Positions 6,496 to 14,044 are shown, counted from the stretch's first letter. The stretch is 16,555 bases of DNA from Oscillospiraceae bacterium (GCA_017408725.1 JAFQUA010000018.1:1-16555); one strand, 5' to 3'. The notes: generated by a model not told the origin, from the sequence alone. Program-made: numbers and translations.

Positions 6496-8262
6496 TTACA
6501 TTGCCAGCAGTTCGTTTTTTCTACTTTCCAGAACACCCACAAAGTTCTGAACGCCCTCTTCATAGTTGTCCATCAGCCACAGTGCCTTAAACTCGGCAGC
6601 AATGGCATCAGAAAGAGTCACCAGCTCCGCCTTCTTTTCAGTGGAAACAGTCTGACTCATGCGGATCTTGCAATGCTCAGCGGACAAGATGACCATCTTG
6701 GCATTGACGAAGATCTGGCGCTTCAGCTTATCGCAGAATTCCAACAGCTCGATCTGCTTCAGGATCTTGCCCACATATTCAATCACATTGTTAAAATAGA
6801 AATCGTCACCGCAGACCTTAAGATCAAAGTAAGGCGCATGCTCGGTCTCGTTCAGAGGCTGGAAGAAGATCTCGCCGCACATAGTGCCCACATGGATCCG
6901 CTCGGGCTCCAGCAGATAGTAGTTTGCCATCCGGTACAGCAGGCGGGATACGCCGGCGCAGCCGAATACATAGAAATCAACAAACTTCTCCGCGGCATGG
7001 ATAAACTCCGCCTTGAAGGTTTCACCGTTCTGCTCCGCGCCAATGTTCCAGCCGTACTGGCCGGCCAGTGCCATAGGCAGCAGGCTCCAGACCGGGAAGT
7101 GGGGAGCGTATGTATTGGCCCAGTCGGTCATCAGCAGGCCCTCAGCGCCGTAATCACGTGCGATCTCCGCAGCAGTACGGACATTGAAGGAAGTCACATC
7201 AAAACGGCCGGTAAAGCTTAAGTGAGTATTGCAGGAGGGGCAGACATAGTACTTGACGCCTGCCTGCTGGAACTCGATACAGTGTGCGGTCATGACCTGA
7301 GACTGGATCAGCTCATAGCCCCACTCCAGAGCGACGGCATCCCGGGGGATCATATTGTAAAGATCCTTGTATTTATAGATCATATCCGCCCAGAACATGA
7401 CCTTCTTGCCATACTTGTCCCGTGCCAGCTTGTCCACCCGGTTCAGATGCTCCATAAAGGCAATGTCCTTGCCGTACATCTTGGTGTGCTGTTCCATCTG
7501 GAACTTGCCCAGTTCGAAAGCTTCGTCCATACCCACATTCAGCCACCCGGAGCGGAAATGCGGCAGCAGAGAGCCATAGAGGTTGTCCAGGAAATCCATG
7601 GTCTCGGGAAGCAGCGGATTGACGGTGGTGCTCTCGGTATGGGTCTCATCGCCCAGCGCCAGATGCTTAAACTCGTCCTGCTTCAGCCAGTAGCTCATGT
7701 GACCCAGAGAGTTCTGGTTGGGAACCAGGTCGATAAAGCGGTCTGCACAGTACTGATCCAGTTCCTCGATATCTTCAGGAGTCAAGCAATCAAATCCCTC
7801 AGTATACTTGGGATATGCAGAATATTTGAAGCAGTTTACTTCCATGTACAGCTGGAACTCATTGTACTTCAGCAGTGCCAGCAGGTCGATGTATTTCTTG
7901 ATCAGCTCCACCTTGGGCATACGGGAGCGGCTGATATCCAGCATGTAGCCGCGGCGCTTTAGGTCGGGCTTATCGTTGATGGTAACAAAAGGCAGTGCGC
8001 CCTTGTTCTCCTTGATCAGCTGATACAGTGTAGTGGCAGCGCGGAACAGGCCCTCATCGCAGGACACAGTCAGCACAACGCCGTTTTCATCTACGGTCAG
8101 CAGGTACTCTTCCTTTTCAAACAGTGCCACATTCTGAACCTTAACGCCTTCTGCTCCGGCCTTCACCAGATTGTAAAACGCCAGCAGGTCGCAACCGGCG
8201 CAGCCGGCATCCATGGTATAAATACCGTCATGGTATTGCAAAAATTTCGGAATCGGATACAT
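6496..8262 (-). CDS. Glycoside hydrolase family 20 (beta-N-acetylhexosaminidase-like)
   Basis: This 588-residue protein fits family 20 exo-hexosaminidases, which remove terminal GlcNAc or GalNAc by substrate-assisted catalysis. An N-terminal GH20b-like alpha/beta domain covers about 1-95 (ending in LFRAATTLYQLI). The TIM barrel begins at DLKRRGYMLDISRSRMP, and the catalytic Asp246-Glu247 pair stands in LNVGMDEAFELG. The barrel continues through EWGYE and LLMTDWAN. An alpha-helical C-terminal extension of about 180 residues follows. There is no signal peptide, so it acts in the cytoplasm on imported glycans. The ATG at 8262 is preferred to one five codons upstream (8277) because GGAG lies 9 nt before it. 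It has its own promoter and terminator and no transporter beside it. The exact substrate is not readable. Confidence 0.85.
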   Translation of the reverse strand: MYPIPKFLQYHDGIYTMDAGCAGCDLLAFYNLVKAGAEGVKVQNVALFEKEEYLLTVDENGVVLTVSCDEGLFRAATTLYQLIKENKGALPFVTINDKPDLKRRGYMLDISRSRMPKVELIKKYIDLLALLKYNEFQLYMEVNCFKYSAYPKYTEGFDCLTPEDIEELDQYCADRFIDLVPNQNSLGHMSYWLKQDEFKHLALGDETHTESTTVNPLLPETMDFLDNLYGSLLPHFRSGWLNVGMDEAFELGKFQMEQHTKMYGKDIAFMEHLNRVDKLARDKYGKKVMFWADMIYKYKDLYNMIPRDAVALEWGYELIQSQVMTAHCIEFQQAGVKYYVCPSCNTHLSFTGRFDVTSFNVRTAAEIARDYGAEGLLMTDWANTYAPHFPVWSLLPMALAGQYGWNIGAEQNGETFKAEFIHAAEKFVDFYVFGCAGVSRLLYRMANYYLLEPERIHVGTMCGEIFFQPLNETEHAPYFDLKVCGDDFYFNNVIEYVGKILKQIELLEFCDKLKRQIFVNAKMVILSAEHCKIRMSQTVSTEKKAELVTLSDAIAAEFKALWLMDNYEEGVQNFVGVLESRKNELLAM

Positions 8263-8296
8263 TTGAGCACGCTCCATTATTTCTTAATTCCAGAAA

Positions 8297-8325
8297 ATTA
8301 TACCATTAACTTATTTATGTATCAA
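8297..8325 (-). promoter_or_regulatory. Sigma-A promoter of the GH20 gene
   Basis: On the minus strand, TTGATA (8320-8325), a 17-bp spacer and a perfect TATAAT (8297-8302) stand about 35 nt before the chosen start codon. The AT-rich tract behind it (8335-8395) may act as an UP-like element. Confidence 0.85.
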
Positions 8326-8407
8326 CTGGTTTTTCGCAAATGTAATTATAAAAAATGATTTATTTTTTGTATTTCTGTATTACTGTAATAAAATACGGGA
8401 TACCCCC

Positions 8408-8436
8408 TTGTTTTTTTCGTTTGCAGCGGTTATAAT
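8408..8436 (+). promoter_or_regulatory. Sigma-A promoter of the DUF1858 gene
   Basis: TTGTTT (8408-8413), a 17-bp spacer and a perfect TATAAT (8431-8436) stand about 30 nt before the ATG at 8467. It is back-to-back with the GH20 promoter, so the two genes share a divergent control region of about 110 bp. Confidence 0.82.
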
Positions 8437-8466
8437 ATGCCAAGAATCGTAATAGGAGGTCATATT

Positions 8467-8697
8467 ATGGCTGTTAAGATTGAAAAAGATACCATTATCG
8501 GTGATGTTCTGGATGTAGCACCTCAGGCTGCTCCTTTGTTCTTTGCCATCGGCATGCACTGCCTGGGCTGCCCCTCTTCCCGGGGCGAGACCGTTGAGGA
8601 AGCCTGCATGGTCCACGGCATCGATTGCGAGCCTTTCCTGGCTCAGCTGAACCACTTCCTGGAAGCTTACGAGGCTGACCAGCAGAGCAAGGCTTAA
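8467..8697 (+). CDS. DUF1858 domain protein (CxxC, hybrid-cluster-protein-associated redox type)
   Basis: This is a 76-residue protein consisting of a single DUF1858 domain. The pattern is DTIIGDVLDVAPQAAPLFFAIGMHCLGCPSS with Cys32-x2-Cys35, followed by a helix with Cys47 and Cys54 and the HGID-x-x-x-FLAQLN end typical of the family. The domain is found alone or joined to other proteins in anaerobes and was named for a putative redox disulfide role. A redox or metal-sensing function is inference. The ATG at 8467 is chosen over one ten codons upstream because AGGAGG lies before it and the upstream ATG falls on the promoter's start region. It has its own promoter and a strong terminator. The neighbouring trmK begins just after the terminator. 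Confidence 0.88.
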   Translation: MAVKIEKDTIIGDVLDVAPQAAPLFFAIGMHCLGCPSSRGETVEEACMVHGIDCEPFLAQLNHFLEAYEADQQSKA

Positions 8698-8710
8698 TCA
8701 TACCGGTAAC

Positions 8711-8742
8711 GCCGTCCCGCCTATGCCGGGACGGCATTTTTT
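8711..8742 (+). terminator. Terminator after the DUF1858 gene
   Basis: A 9-bp GC-rich perfect stem (8711-8719 with 8727-8735), a 7-nt loop and TTTTTT (8737-8742). The trmK ribosome site begins two bases later. Confidence 0.93.
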
Positions 8743-8756
8743 CAGGAGGAATCCTT

Positions 8757-9446
8757 ATGAAACTCCCCATCTCCGACAGACTTCTTGCCTGCGCCGGTTT
8801 TGTTGCTCCGGGCGATCGGGTCGCCGATGTAGGCTGTGATCACGGCTACCTTTCCATCCATTTGCTGACAAATGGCATTGCCAAAAGCTGCATCGCATCC
8901 GACATTAACGAACAGCCCCTGCTAAGCGCAGTACGGAATGCAGAAAAATACGGCGTACGGGACAAAATGGAATTCTACCTTTCCGACGGTGTCCGTAATA
9001 TTCCCCGGGATTTTGACACCATGGTCTGTGCCGGTATGGGCGCGGATACCATGGTTTCCATTCTATCCGCCGCCCCGTGGCTGAAATCCAGCCAATACAG
9101 ACTGATTTTGCAATGCCAATCCAAAACGCCCCATCTGCGCCGTTACTTAAGTGAAAACGGTTGGCGCATTACAGAAGAAAGCGTACTGCGGGACGGAAGA
9201 TTCCTATACACCGTTATGGAAGTTTATTACGAGCCGGACTACCCTCGGCTGACGGATGGAGAATGCTATTTCCCCCCTACTCTGCTGGAAAATCCGTCGA
9301 AAGAGGTGCCTGCTTATTATCGGTGGGTCGTTGGCGGCCTTGAGATCGCTGCCGCACATCAACCGGAGAAGCAGCCGCTCCTTGAGGAACTAACCACCTT
9401 GGCACAGACACCTGAACTGAAATGGCTGAAGGAGGAAACAACATGA
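8757..9446 (+). CDS. trmK: tRNA (adenine(22)-N1)-methyltransferase TrmK
   Basis: This 229-residue Rossmann-fold methyltransferase of the TrmK (YqfN) family methylates N1 of A22 in tRNA using SAM. Motif I is VADVGCDHGYLSIHLL (about residues 23-38), the acidic end of the second strand is ASDINEQPL, and the family-specific CAGMGADTM (about 91-99) contains the active-site loop. The region LILQCQSKTPHLRRYL and the C-terminal helix hairpin (about 175-228) fit the coiled coil of this family. The ATG follows AGGAGGA. The stop overlaps the next start as ATGA, and the pairing with a Nif3/YqfO-family gene is the standard Firmicute arrangement. No separate promoter is visible between the terminator at 8742 and the start. 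Confidence 0.92.
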   Translation: MKLPISDRLLACAGFVAPGDRVADVGCDHGYLSIHLLTNGIAKSCIASDINEQPLLSAVRNAEKYGVRDKMEFYLSDGVRNIPRDFDTMVCAGMGADTMVSILSAAPWLKSSQYRLILQCQSKTPHLRRYLSENGWRITEESVLRDGRFLYTVMEVYYEPDYPRLTDGECYFPPTLLENPSKEVPAYYRWVVGGLEIAAAHQPEKQPLLEELTTLAQTPELKWLKEETT

Positions 9447-10234
9447 CAAAAGTTCAAGATATTCTGCAATTTATCGAAACCTTTGCTCCCCCTTATATGA
9501 AGGAAAGCTGGGATAATGTAGGCTTGCTCTGCGGCAGCAAAAGCAAGCCTGTCACCAAGGTGCTGGTGGCATTAGATCCCTTTGAAGGGGTCTGCAAAGA
9601 GGCTGCCGACTGGGGCGCAGAGCTGATCGTCACCCATCATCCCCTCATTTTTCAAGCGCCCAAAAGCATTACCGACGAAACCTCTGTCGGCCGTTCCATT
9701 CTGAAGCTGTGCGCATCAGGCATCAGTGCCATCAATGCCCACACCAATCTGGATTGCACCCCCGGCGGCGTTAATGATGTTCTTGCTGAAAAACTGGGAT
9801 TGCAGGAAATCCAGGTCATTGCGCCGGCAGGCACCAACGAAGATGGTATTCCCTACGGATTGCTTCGCTGCGGCAATGTGCCGGAGCAGGCACTGGACGA
9901 TTTTCTTTCCGATGTGCAGTGCAATTTGGGCTGCAAGGGTCTGCGGTATGTGGACGGCGGAAAGCCCGTCCGCAAGGTCGCCGTTGGCGGCGGCAGCTGC
10001 GCCGGCGCGATCTTGGAAGTACTGGATGCCGGCTGCGACACCTTCGTTACTGCCGATGTGAAATACAATCAGTTCTGGGATGCCCGCGATCTTGGTCTCA
10101 ACCTGATCGATGCCGGTCATTTTGCTACGGAGAACCCGGTGGTTTCCGTCTTGGCAGGGAAAATTGCCGCCGCTTTCCCGGAAATTGAGGTAAAAATCTC
10201 AGAAACCCATACCGATTGCATGAAATTCTATTGA
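9443..10234 (+). CDS. Nif3-like dinuclear metal centre protein (YqfO family)
   Basis: This 263-residue protein belongs to the Nif3/YqfO/YbgI family, ring-shaped oligomers with a two-metal site and a poorly defined hydrolase role (some members are annotated as GTP cyclohydrolase I type 2). The metal ligands are visible: His65-His66 in VTHHPLIF, Asp104 in LDCTPGGVND, and His226 with Glu230 in DAGHFATENPV. It lacks the inserted PII-like domain of longer YqfO proteins, apart from a short linker region. The ATG at 9443 is chosen because AAGGAGG stands 7 nt before it; an ATG seven codons upstream lies ahead of that site. It overlaps trmK by four bases. Its TGA lies inside the -35 box of the next gene's promoter. 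Confidence 0.92.
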   Translation: MTKVQDILQFIETFAPPYMKESWDNVGLLCGSKSKPVTKVLVALDPFEGVCKEAADWGAELIVTHHPLIFQAPKSITDETSVGRSILKLCASGISAINAHTNLDCTPGGVNDVLAEKLGLQEIQVIAPAGTNEDGIPYGLLRCGNVPEQALDDFLSDVQCNLGCKGLRYVDGGKPVRKVAVGGGSCAGAILEVLDAGCDTFVTADVKYNQFWDARDLGLNLIDAGHFATENPVVSVLAGKIAAAFPEIEVKISETHTDCMKFY

Positions 10235-10259
10235 TTTTTGGCGCAAGCGGTGCTAAAAT
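10231..10259 (+). promoter_or_regulatory. Promoter of the YebC-family gene, overlapping the upstream stop codon
   Basis: TTGATT (10231-10236), a 17-bp spacer and TAAAAT (10254-10259) with an extended TG (10251-10252). The TGA of the Nif3-family gene (10232-10234) is part of the -35 box. The transcript would carry a leader of about 40 nt. Confidence 0.75.
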
Positions 10260-10303
10260 AGTTGCGAATTTTTTAATACTATCTCTGAAGGGAAGAAAAA
10301 TAT

Positions 10304-11035
10304 ATGTCCGGACATTCCAAATGGCATAACATCCAGAAAACCAAAGGTGCGCAGGACGCCAAGCGCGCTGCCGCCTTTACCAAGATCGCAAAGGAACTGA
10401 TCGTCGCCGTGAAAGAAGGCGGCGGCATCACCGATCCCGCCAACAACTCCCGCCTTGCCACCGTTATCACCAAGGCCAAGGCCGCCAACATGCCCAACGA
10501 CAACATCAAGCGCTGCCTCGAAAAAGCAAGCGGTGCCGGCGGCGGCGACAGCTACGAAACCATCACCTACGAAGGCTACGGCCCCGGCGGTGTTGCTGTC
10601 ATCGTTGAGACCATGACTGACAACCGCAACCGTACCGCAGGCTCCATGCGCCACCACTTTGATAAGTTCGGCGGCAATCTGGGCGCAAGCGGCTGTGTCA
10701 GCTGGTCTTTCGACAAGAAGGGCGTGCTGGTTATCGACAACGAGGACGGCGATTACGAAGAGGACGAAGTCATGATGGACGCCATGGACTGCGGTGCTGA
10801 CGACTTTGAAGCCGAAGAGGATGTCTTCACCGTCTACACCACTCCCGACGATTTCAACGCCGTGGCTGACGAACTGGGCAAGAAGTACACCTTCGTTTCC
10901 GCTCAGATCGAAATGGTTCCCCAGAACTACCAGAAGCTGGAGAGCGAAGAGCATGTCAAGCTGATGGAAAAACTCATCGAGATCATGGAAGATGACGACG
11001 ATGTGCAGAACGTCTGGCACAACTGGGAAGAGTAA
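10304..11035 (+). CDS. yebC: YebC/PmpR/TACO1 family protein
   Basis: This 243-residue protein has the standard YebC start SGHSKWHNIQKTKGAQDAKR and is full length. It shows the three domains: an N-terminal helical part (1-75, with AAFTKIAKELIVAVKEGG and PNDNIKRCLEKA), domain II with YEGYGPGGVAVIVE (about 85-105), and domain III with the acidic segment GDYEEDEVM and a C-terminal strand-helix. Family members were first described as transcription regulators (PmpR); more recent work on bacterial YebC and mitochondrial TACO1 points to a role at the ribosome in polyproline translation. Start ATG after AAGGGAAG. Own promoter; the converging small gene lies behind a shared hairpin. The C-terminus is unusually acidic (EDDDD). 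Confidence 0.95.
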   Translation: MSGHSKWHNIQKTKGAQDAKRAAAFTKIAKELIVAVKEGGGITDPANNSRLATVITKAKAANMPNDNIKRCLEKASGAGGGDSYETITYEGYGPGGVAVIVETMTDNRNRTAGSMRHHFDKFGGNLGASGCVSWSFDKKGVLVIDNEDGDYEEDEVMMDAMDCGADDFEAEEDVFTVYTTPDDFNAVADELGKKYTFVSAQIEMVPQNYQKLESEEHVKLMEKLIEIMEDDDDVQNVWHNWEE

Positions 11036-11048
11036 TCGACATACAATA

Positions 11049-11077
11049 ACCGCCCTGTGGGAATTCCACAGGGCGGT
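11049..11077. terminator. Hairpin terminator between the YebC-family gene and the 93-residue gene
   Basis: A perfect 12-bp stem (11049-11060 with 11066-11077) around GAATT, lying 13 nt after the YebC-family stop and 3 nt from the stop of the converging small gene. The T-tracts are weak on both sides. It is nearly the same 29 bases as the hairpin at 11686-11714 (3 differences). Confidence 0.8.
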
Positions 11078-11080
11078 CGC

Positions 11081-11362
11081 TTATTTGTTATGCAAAGCAA
11101 ATTTTCTGCCGTATTCAAACATTTTCATGCTGAACTTCCTCTCGATTCCCATTAGAGAATCGATTATGATCTCCACATCCTCGTCCTCATCTATAACGCC
11201 CAGCCGGTCACACAGACGCTCATAGGCCGCAAGCATCTGACAGTAGCGATTCATGCATTCACTGCCCTGCGCAAACAGATTCTCCGCCCCCGGCACCCGG
11301 AACTGTTCCTGCATCGTGCCAATCAGTGTGTAATAAACATTTTCGATTTGCTTTTCGTTCAT
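11081..11362 (-). CDS. Uncharacterised 93-residue helical protein
   Basis: A soluble, probably all-helical protein of 93 residues, acidic in the middle (DRLGVIDEDEDVEIIIDSL) and basic at the end. The stretch MNRYCQMLAAYERLCDRLGV and the DEDEDVEIII segment look like those of small hypothetical proteins I recall from clostridial mobile elements and chromosomes, but I cannot assign a named family. The ATG follows GGGGGAG at 5 nt, and a good promoter and a perfect palindrome lie upstream, so it is a real, regulated gene. It is divergent from a Cro/C1-type regulator, with which it probably forms a functional unit. Function unknown; a small effector, an antitoxin-like partner or a mobile-element accessory gene are all open. 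Confidence 0.8.
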   Translation of the reverse strand: MNEKQIENVYYTLIGTMQEQFRVPGAENLFAQGSECMNRYCQMLAAYERLCDRLGVIDEDEDVEIIIDSLMGIERKFSMKMFEYGRKFALHNK

Positions 11363-11381
11363 ATTTTCTCCCCCTTGTAGT

Positions 11382-11397
11382 GTGTTTATATAAACAC
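11382..11397. promoter_or_regulatory. 16-bp perfect palindrome, probable operator
   Basis: GTGTTTATATAAACAC is its own reverse complement. It lies about 7-22 nt downstream of the predicted start point of the 93-residue gene and before its ribosome site, a standard position for a repressor site. The divergent 70-residue XRE protein is the obvious candidate binder. Confidence 0.6.
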
Positions 11398-11410
11398 TAT
11401 TCTTGTCTGT

Positions 11411-11439
11411 ATTTTATGGCGATAATGTAAGAAAGTCAA
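11411..11439 (-). promoter_or_regulatory. Promoter of the 93-residue gene
   Basis: On the minus strand, TTGACT (11434-11439), a 17-bp spacer and TAAAAT (11411-11416). Its -35 lies in the leader of the divergent regulator gene, so the two promoters overlap. Confidence 0.8.
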
Positions 11440-11465
11440 GTAGCAGACAAGGATGTGATGGTGTT

Positions 11466-11678
11466 ATGATCAAATACGACCGCCTTTGGCAAACGATGAA
11501 GCATCGCGGTATCACACAATATGATCTATATACGCACCACGGTGTAAACCGCTCACTACTGGATCGCTTGCGCCATAATCAAAACATCGAAATGAATACG
11601 ATAGATAAACTTTGCAATATTCTAAATTGCCGTGTTGAAGATATAATGGAGCATTTCCCTGATGAAAATCACTTCTAA
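11466..11678 (+). CDS. Short Cro/C1-type helix-turn-helix regulator (XRE family)
   Basis: This is a 70-residue single-domain DNA-binding protein: MIKYDRLWQTMKHRGITQYDL, helix-turn-helix HHGVNRSLLDRLRHNQNI (about 25-42), then TIDKLCNILNCRVEDIMEH (about 45-63). This is a widespread minimal XRE type in Firmicutes in which the last part supports dimerisation. There is no sensor domain. The ATG at 11466 is preceded by AAGGA at a long 12-nt distance, so translation may be weak, as is common for autoregulated repressors. It probably represses the divergent 93-residue gene and perhaps itself through the palindrome at 11382-11397. A clear own promoter is not visible; GATAAT at 11421-11426 may be a -10 without a good -35. 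Confidence 0.88.
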   Translation: MIKYDRLWQTMKHRGITQYDLYTHHGVNRSLLDRLRHNQNIEMNTIDKLCNILNCRVEDIMEHFPDENHF

Positions 11679-11685
11679 CGAAATC

Positions 11686-11714
11686 ACCGCCCTGTGAAAT
11701 TTCCACAGGGCGGT
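11686..11714. terminator. Hairpin terminator between XRE gene and metG
   Basis: An 11-bp perfect stem (11686-11696 with 11704-11714) with a 7-nt loop lies 7 nt after the XRE stop and 12 nt from the metG stop, so it serves converging genes. The plus side continues TTGTTATT; the minus side continues GATTTCG. Confidence 0.82.
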
Positions 11715-11725
11715 TTGTTATTCAC

Positions 11726-13669
11726 TTAGCACAGCTTTGCGCCGGCAGGGATAGAATCATCGATCATGATGAGGTTCAGCTTTTCCTCACCCTTGTCGGT
11801 GTGCACAGCGCTCAGCAGCATGCCGCAGGACTCACGACCCATCATCTTTCTGGGGGGCAGGTTGGTGATGGCCACCAGGGTCTTGCCGATGAGTTCCTCA
11901 GGCTTATAGTACTTGGCAATGCCGGAAAGAATCTGGCGGTCGGTGCCGGTGCCGTCATCCAAAGTAAACTGCAGCAGCTTATCAGACTTCTTCACGGGAA
12001 CACAATCCTTGACCTTCACCGCGCGCAGATCACTCTTGCAGAAGGTGTCGAAATCCACATTTTCCTCGGCATAGGGCTCGATCTCGATGGTGGGCTTGGG
12101 CTTGCTCATTTCCTCCAGCGCAGCCAGTTCCTTCTCCATATCGATTCTGGGGAACAGAGGAGCGCCGGTGACGGTGTTCCAGGTGCAATCCGCACAGTAG
12201 TTGCCCGCATCCCATACGCGGCCCTCTGCGGGAACATTCAGCAGATTAAAGATCTTCTCAGCAGATTCCGGCATGAAGGGAGTAATCAGAATGGCAGCCA
12301 GACGGATGCACTCGCACAGATTCTTCATGACAGTGAGCAGGCGGGGCATGGTCTCCTCACTCTTGGCAAGGATCCATGGCGTGGTCTCGTCGATATACTT
12401 GTTGGCACGGTCCAGCAGACGGAACACCTCGTTCAGAGCCACGGAGAACTGGAACTTATCCATCTGCTTTTCGTAGTTTGCAAAGACTTCCGCTGCCAGA
12501 GCCTTCAGTTCTCCATCCAGAGGAGCAGTCTCGCCGCCCTCTGCCAGAGTGCCGCCAAAGTACTTCTGGTTCATGGCGACCGTACGGCTGACCAGATTAC
12601 CCAAGGTATTTGCAAGGTCAGTGTTAATGGTGGAGATCAGCAGCTCGTTGGTGAAGTTACCGTCGGAGCCGAAGGGGAAGGTCCGCAGCAGGAAGAACCG
12701 CAGGGCATCCACGCCAAACCGCTCGGAGAGGATGTAGGGATCTACCACGTTGCCACGGGACTTGCTCATCTTCTCGCCGTTGAAGTTCAGCCAGCCGTGG
12801 CCGTAGACCTTCTTAGACAGAGGCAGATCAAGGCTCATCAGCATCGCGGGCCAGATGATGGAATGGAAACGGACGATCTCCTTACCCACAAAATGAACAT
12901 CGGCAGGCCAGAATTCCTGCAGATCGTCGTACTTATCGTTGCAGAAGCCCAGCGCGGTCATATAATTGAACAACGCGTCGATCCATACGTAGACCACATG
13001 GCCTTCGTCGAAATCCACGGGAACGCCCCATGTAAAGCTGGTACGGGAAACGCACAGATCCTCCAGACCGGGCTTGATGAAGTTATTGACCATCTCATTG
13101 ACGCGGCTACGGGGCTCCAGGAAATCTGTATTTTCCAGCAGATCCTGCAGGCGGTCGGCATACTTGGAAAGACGGAAGAAGTAAGCCTCTTCCTCAGCAT
13201 CCATGCACTCACGGCCGCAGTCGGGACACTTTCCGTCCACCAGCTGGCTCTCGGTCCAGAAAGATTCGCAGGGCTTGCAGTACTTGCCCTTGTAAGTTCC
13301 CTTGTAGATGTCACCATTGTCGTACATCTTCTTAAAAATCTTCTGGATAGCGGCCACATGGTAGTCATCGGTGGTGCGGATGAAGCGGTCATAAGAGATG
13401 TTCATCAGCTTCCACAGATCCAGAACGCCCTTCTCACCCAGAACGATATTATCCACAAACTGCTGAGGAGTACAGCCTGCCTCCTTTGCCTTATCCTCGA
13501 TCTTCTGACCGTGCTCGTCGGTTCCGGTGAGGAACTTGACATTGTAGCCCATCAGCCGCTTGTAGCGAGCCATGGCATCGGTTGCCACGGTGCAGTAGGC
13601 ATGACCGATGTGCAAATTGGCAGAGGGATAATAAATAGGTGTTGTAATGTAATAGTTACCTTTGCTCAT
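11726..13669 (-). CDS. metG: Methionyl-tRNA synthetase
   Basis: This 647-residue class I synthetase charges tRNA-Met. HIGH is at 20-23 and KMSKS at 300-304 (GEKMSKSRGN). The connective domain carries a zinc knuckle with Cys131, Cys134, Cys148 and Cys151. The anticodon-binding helical domain follows, and the C-terminal part (about 545-647, DLRAVKVKDCVPVKKSDKLL) is the Trbp111-like OB-fold tRNA-binding domain that allows dimerisation, as in long Firmicute MetG. The ATG follows AGGAGGAAG. Upstream are a T-box leader and a promoter. The gene sits just downstream of the eut operon in the same direction with no terminator of its own between eutH and the leader. Confidence 0.97.
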   Translation of the reverse strand: MSKGNYYITTPIYYPSANLHIGHAYCTVATDAMARYKRLMGYNVKFLTGTDEHGQKIEDKAKEAGCTPQQFVDNIVLGEKGVLDLWKLMNISYDRFIRTTDDYHVAAIQKIFKKMYDNGDIYKGTYKGKYCKPCESFWTESQLVDGKCPDCGRECMDAEEEAYFFRLSKYADRLQDLLENTDFLEPRSRVNEMVNNFIKPGLEDLCVSRTSFTWGVPVDFDEGHVVYVWIDALFNYMTALGFCNDKYDDLQEFWPADVHFVGKEIVRFHSIIWPAMLMSLDLPLSKKVYGHGWLNFNGEKMSKSRGNVVDPYILSERFGVDALRFFLLRTFPFGSDGNFTNELLISTINTDLANTLGNLVSRTVAMNQKYFGGTLAEGGETAPLDGELKALAAEVFANYEKQMDKFQFSVALNEVFRLLDRANKYIDETTPWILAKSEETMPRLLTVMKNLCECIRLAAILITPFMPESAEKIFNLLNVPAEGRVWDAGNYCADCTWNTVTGAPLFPRIDMEKELAALEEMSKPKPTIEIEPYAEENVDFDTFCKSDLRAVKVKDCVPVKKSDKLLQFTLDDGTGTDRQILSGIAKYYKPEELIGKTLVAITNLPPRKMMGRESCGMLLSAVHTDKGEEKLNLIMIDDSIPAGAKLC

Positions 13670-13688
13670 TTTTCTTCCTCCTAGAATG

Positions 13689-14038
13689 AAAAAACGCCCC
13701 TGGAAATCCCAAGGGCGTAAAATTTACGCGGTACCACCTTGATTCTCGTCAACGCACAAGCCATACCGCTCCATTTCCTGTAAGCAGGAAATTCCACCAG
13801 TGGCTTGGCATCTCCTCTTCCCCACAAAGGCCATCCGCCTTTGCGGGGGCCCCATTTTAGGCTAGAGAATAAAGACGACTCTAAACGCAATAACGGGCGC
13901 ACCCGTGGAAGCCTAAATATCGGCAACCAAGCTCCGAGGCCATGTTCTGCACGTTTCCCGTACCCCATCTCAGCAACCGGGGCTCTCTGAACGGTAATTG
14001 AGGGCATACTCTCCTCTTCACAGCTTTTTCCAGTATAC
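13689..14038 (-). promoter_or_regulatory. T-box riboswitch of metG (methionine)
   Basis: The minus strand shows the full T-box layout. A stem I with the conserved CAGAGAG element (about 13983-13989) is present. A candidate specifier ATG lies at 13941-13943 in the context GAAC-ATG-GCC, matching methionine. The T-box GGTGGTACCGCG is at 13727-13738. A terminator hairpin (about 13694-13718, ACGCCC paired with GGGCGT) followed by TTTTTTC ends 13 nt before the metG ribosome site. Uncharged tRNA-Met should favour the antiterminator and switch metG on. The region of about 350 nt accounts for the whole gap before metG. Confidence 0.93.
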
Positions 14039-14044
14039 CCGCTT

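Noticed and set aside
11801..13684. A 627-codon plus frame opposite metG
   Set aside because: It is antisense to a full-length metG with all catalytic motifs. Long open antisense frames are expected from the codon bias of such genes.
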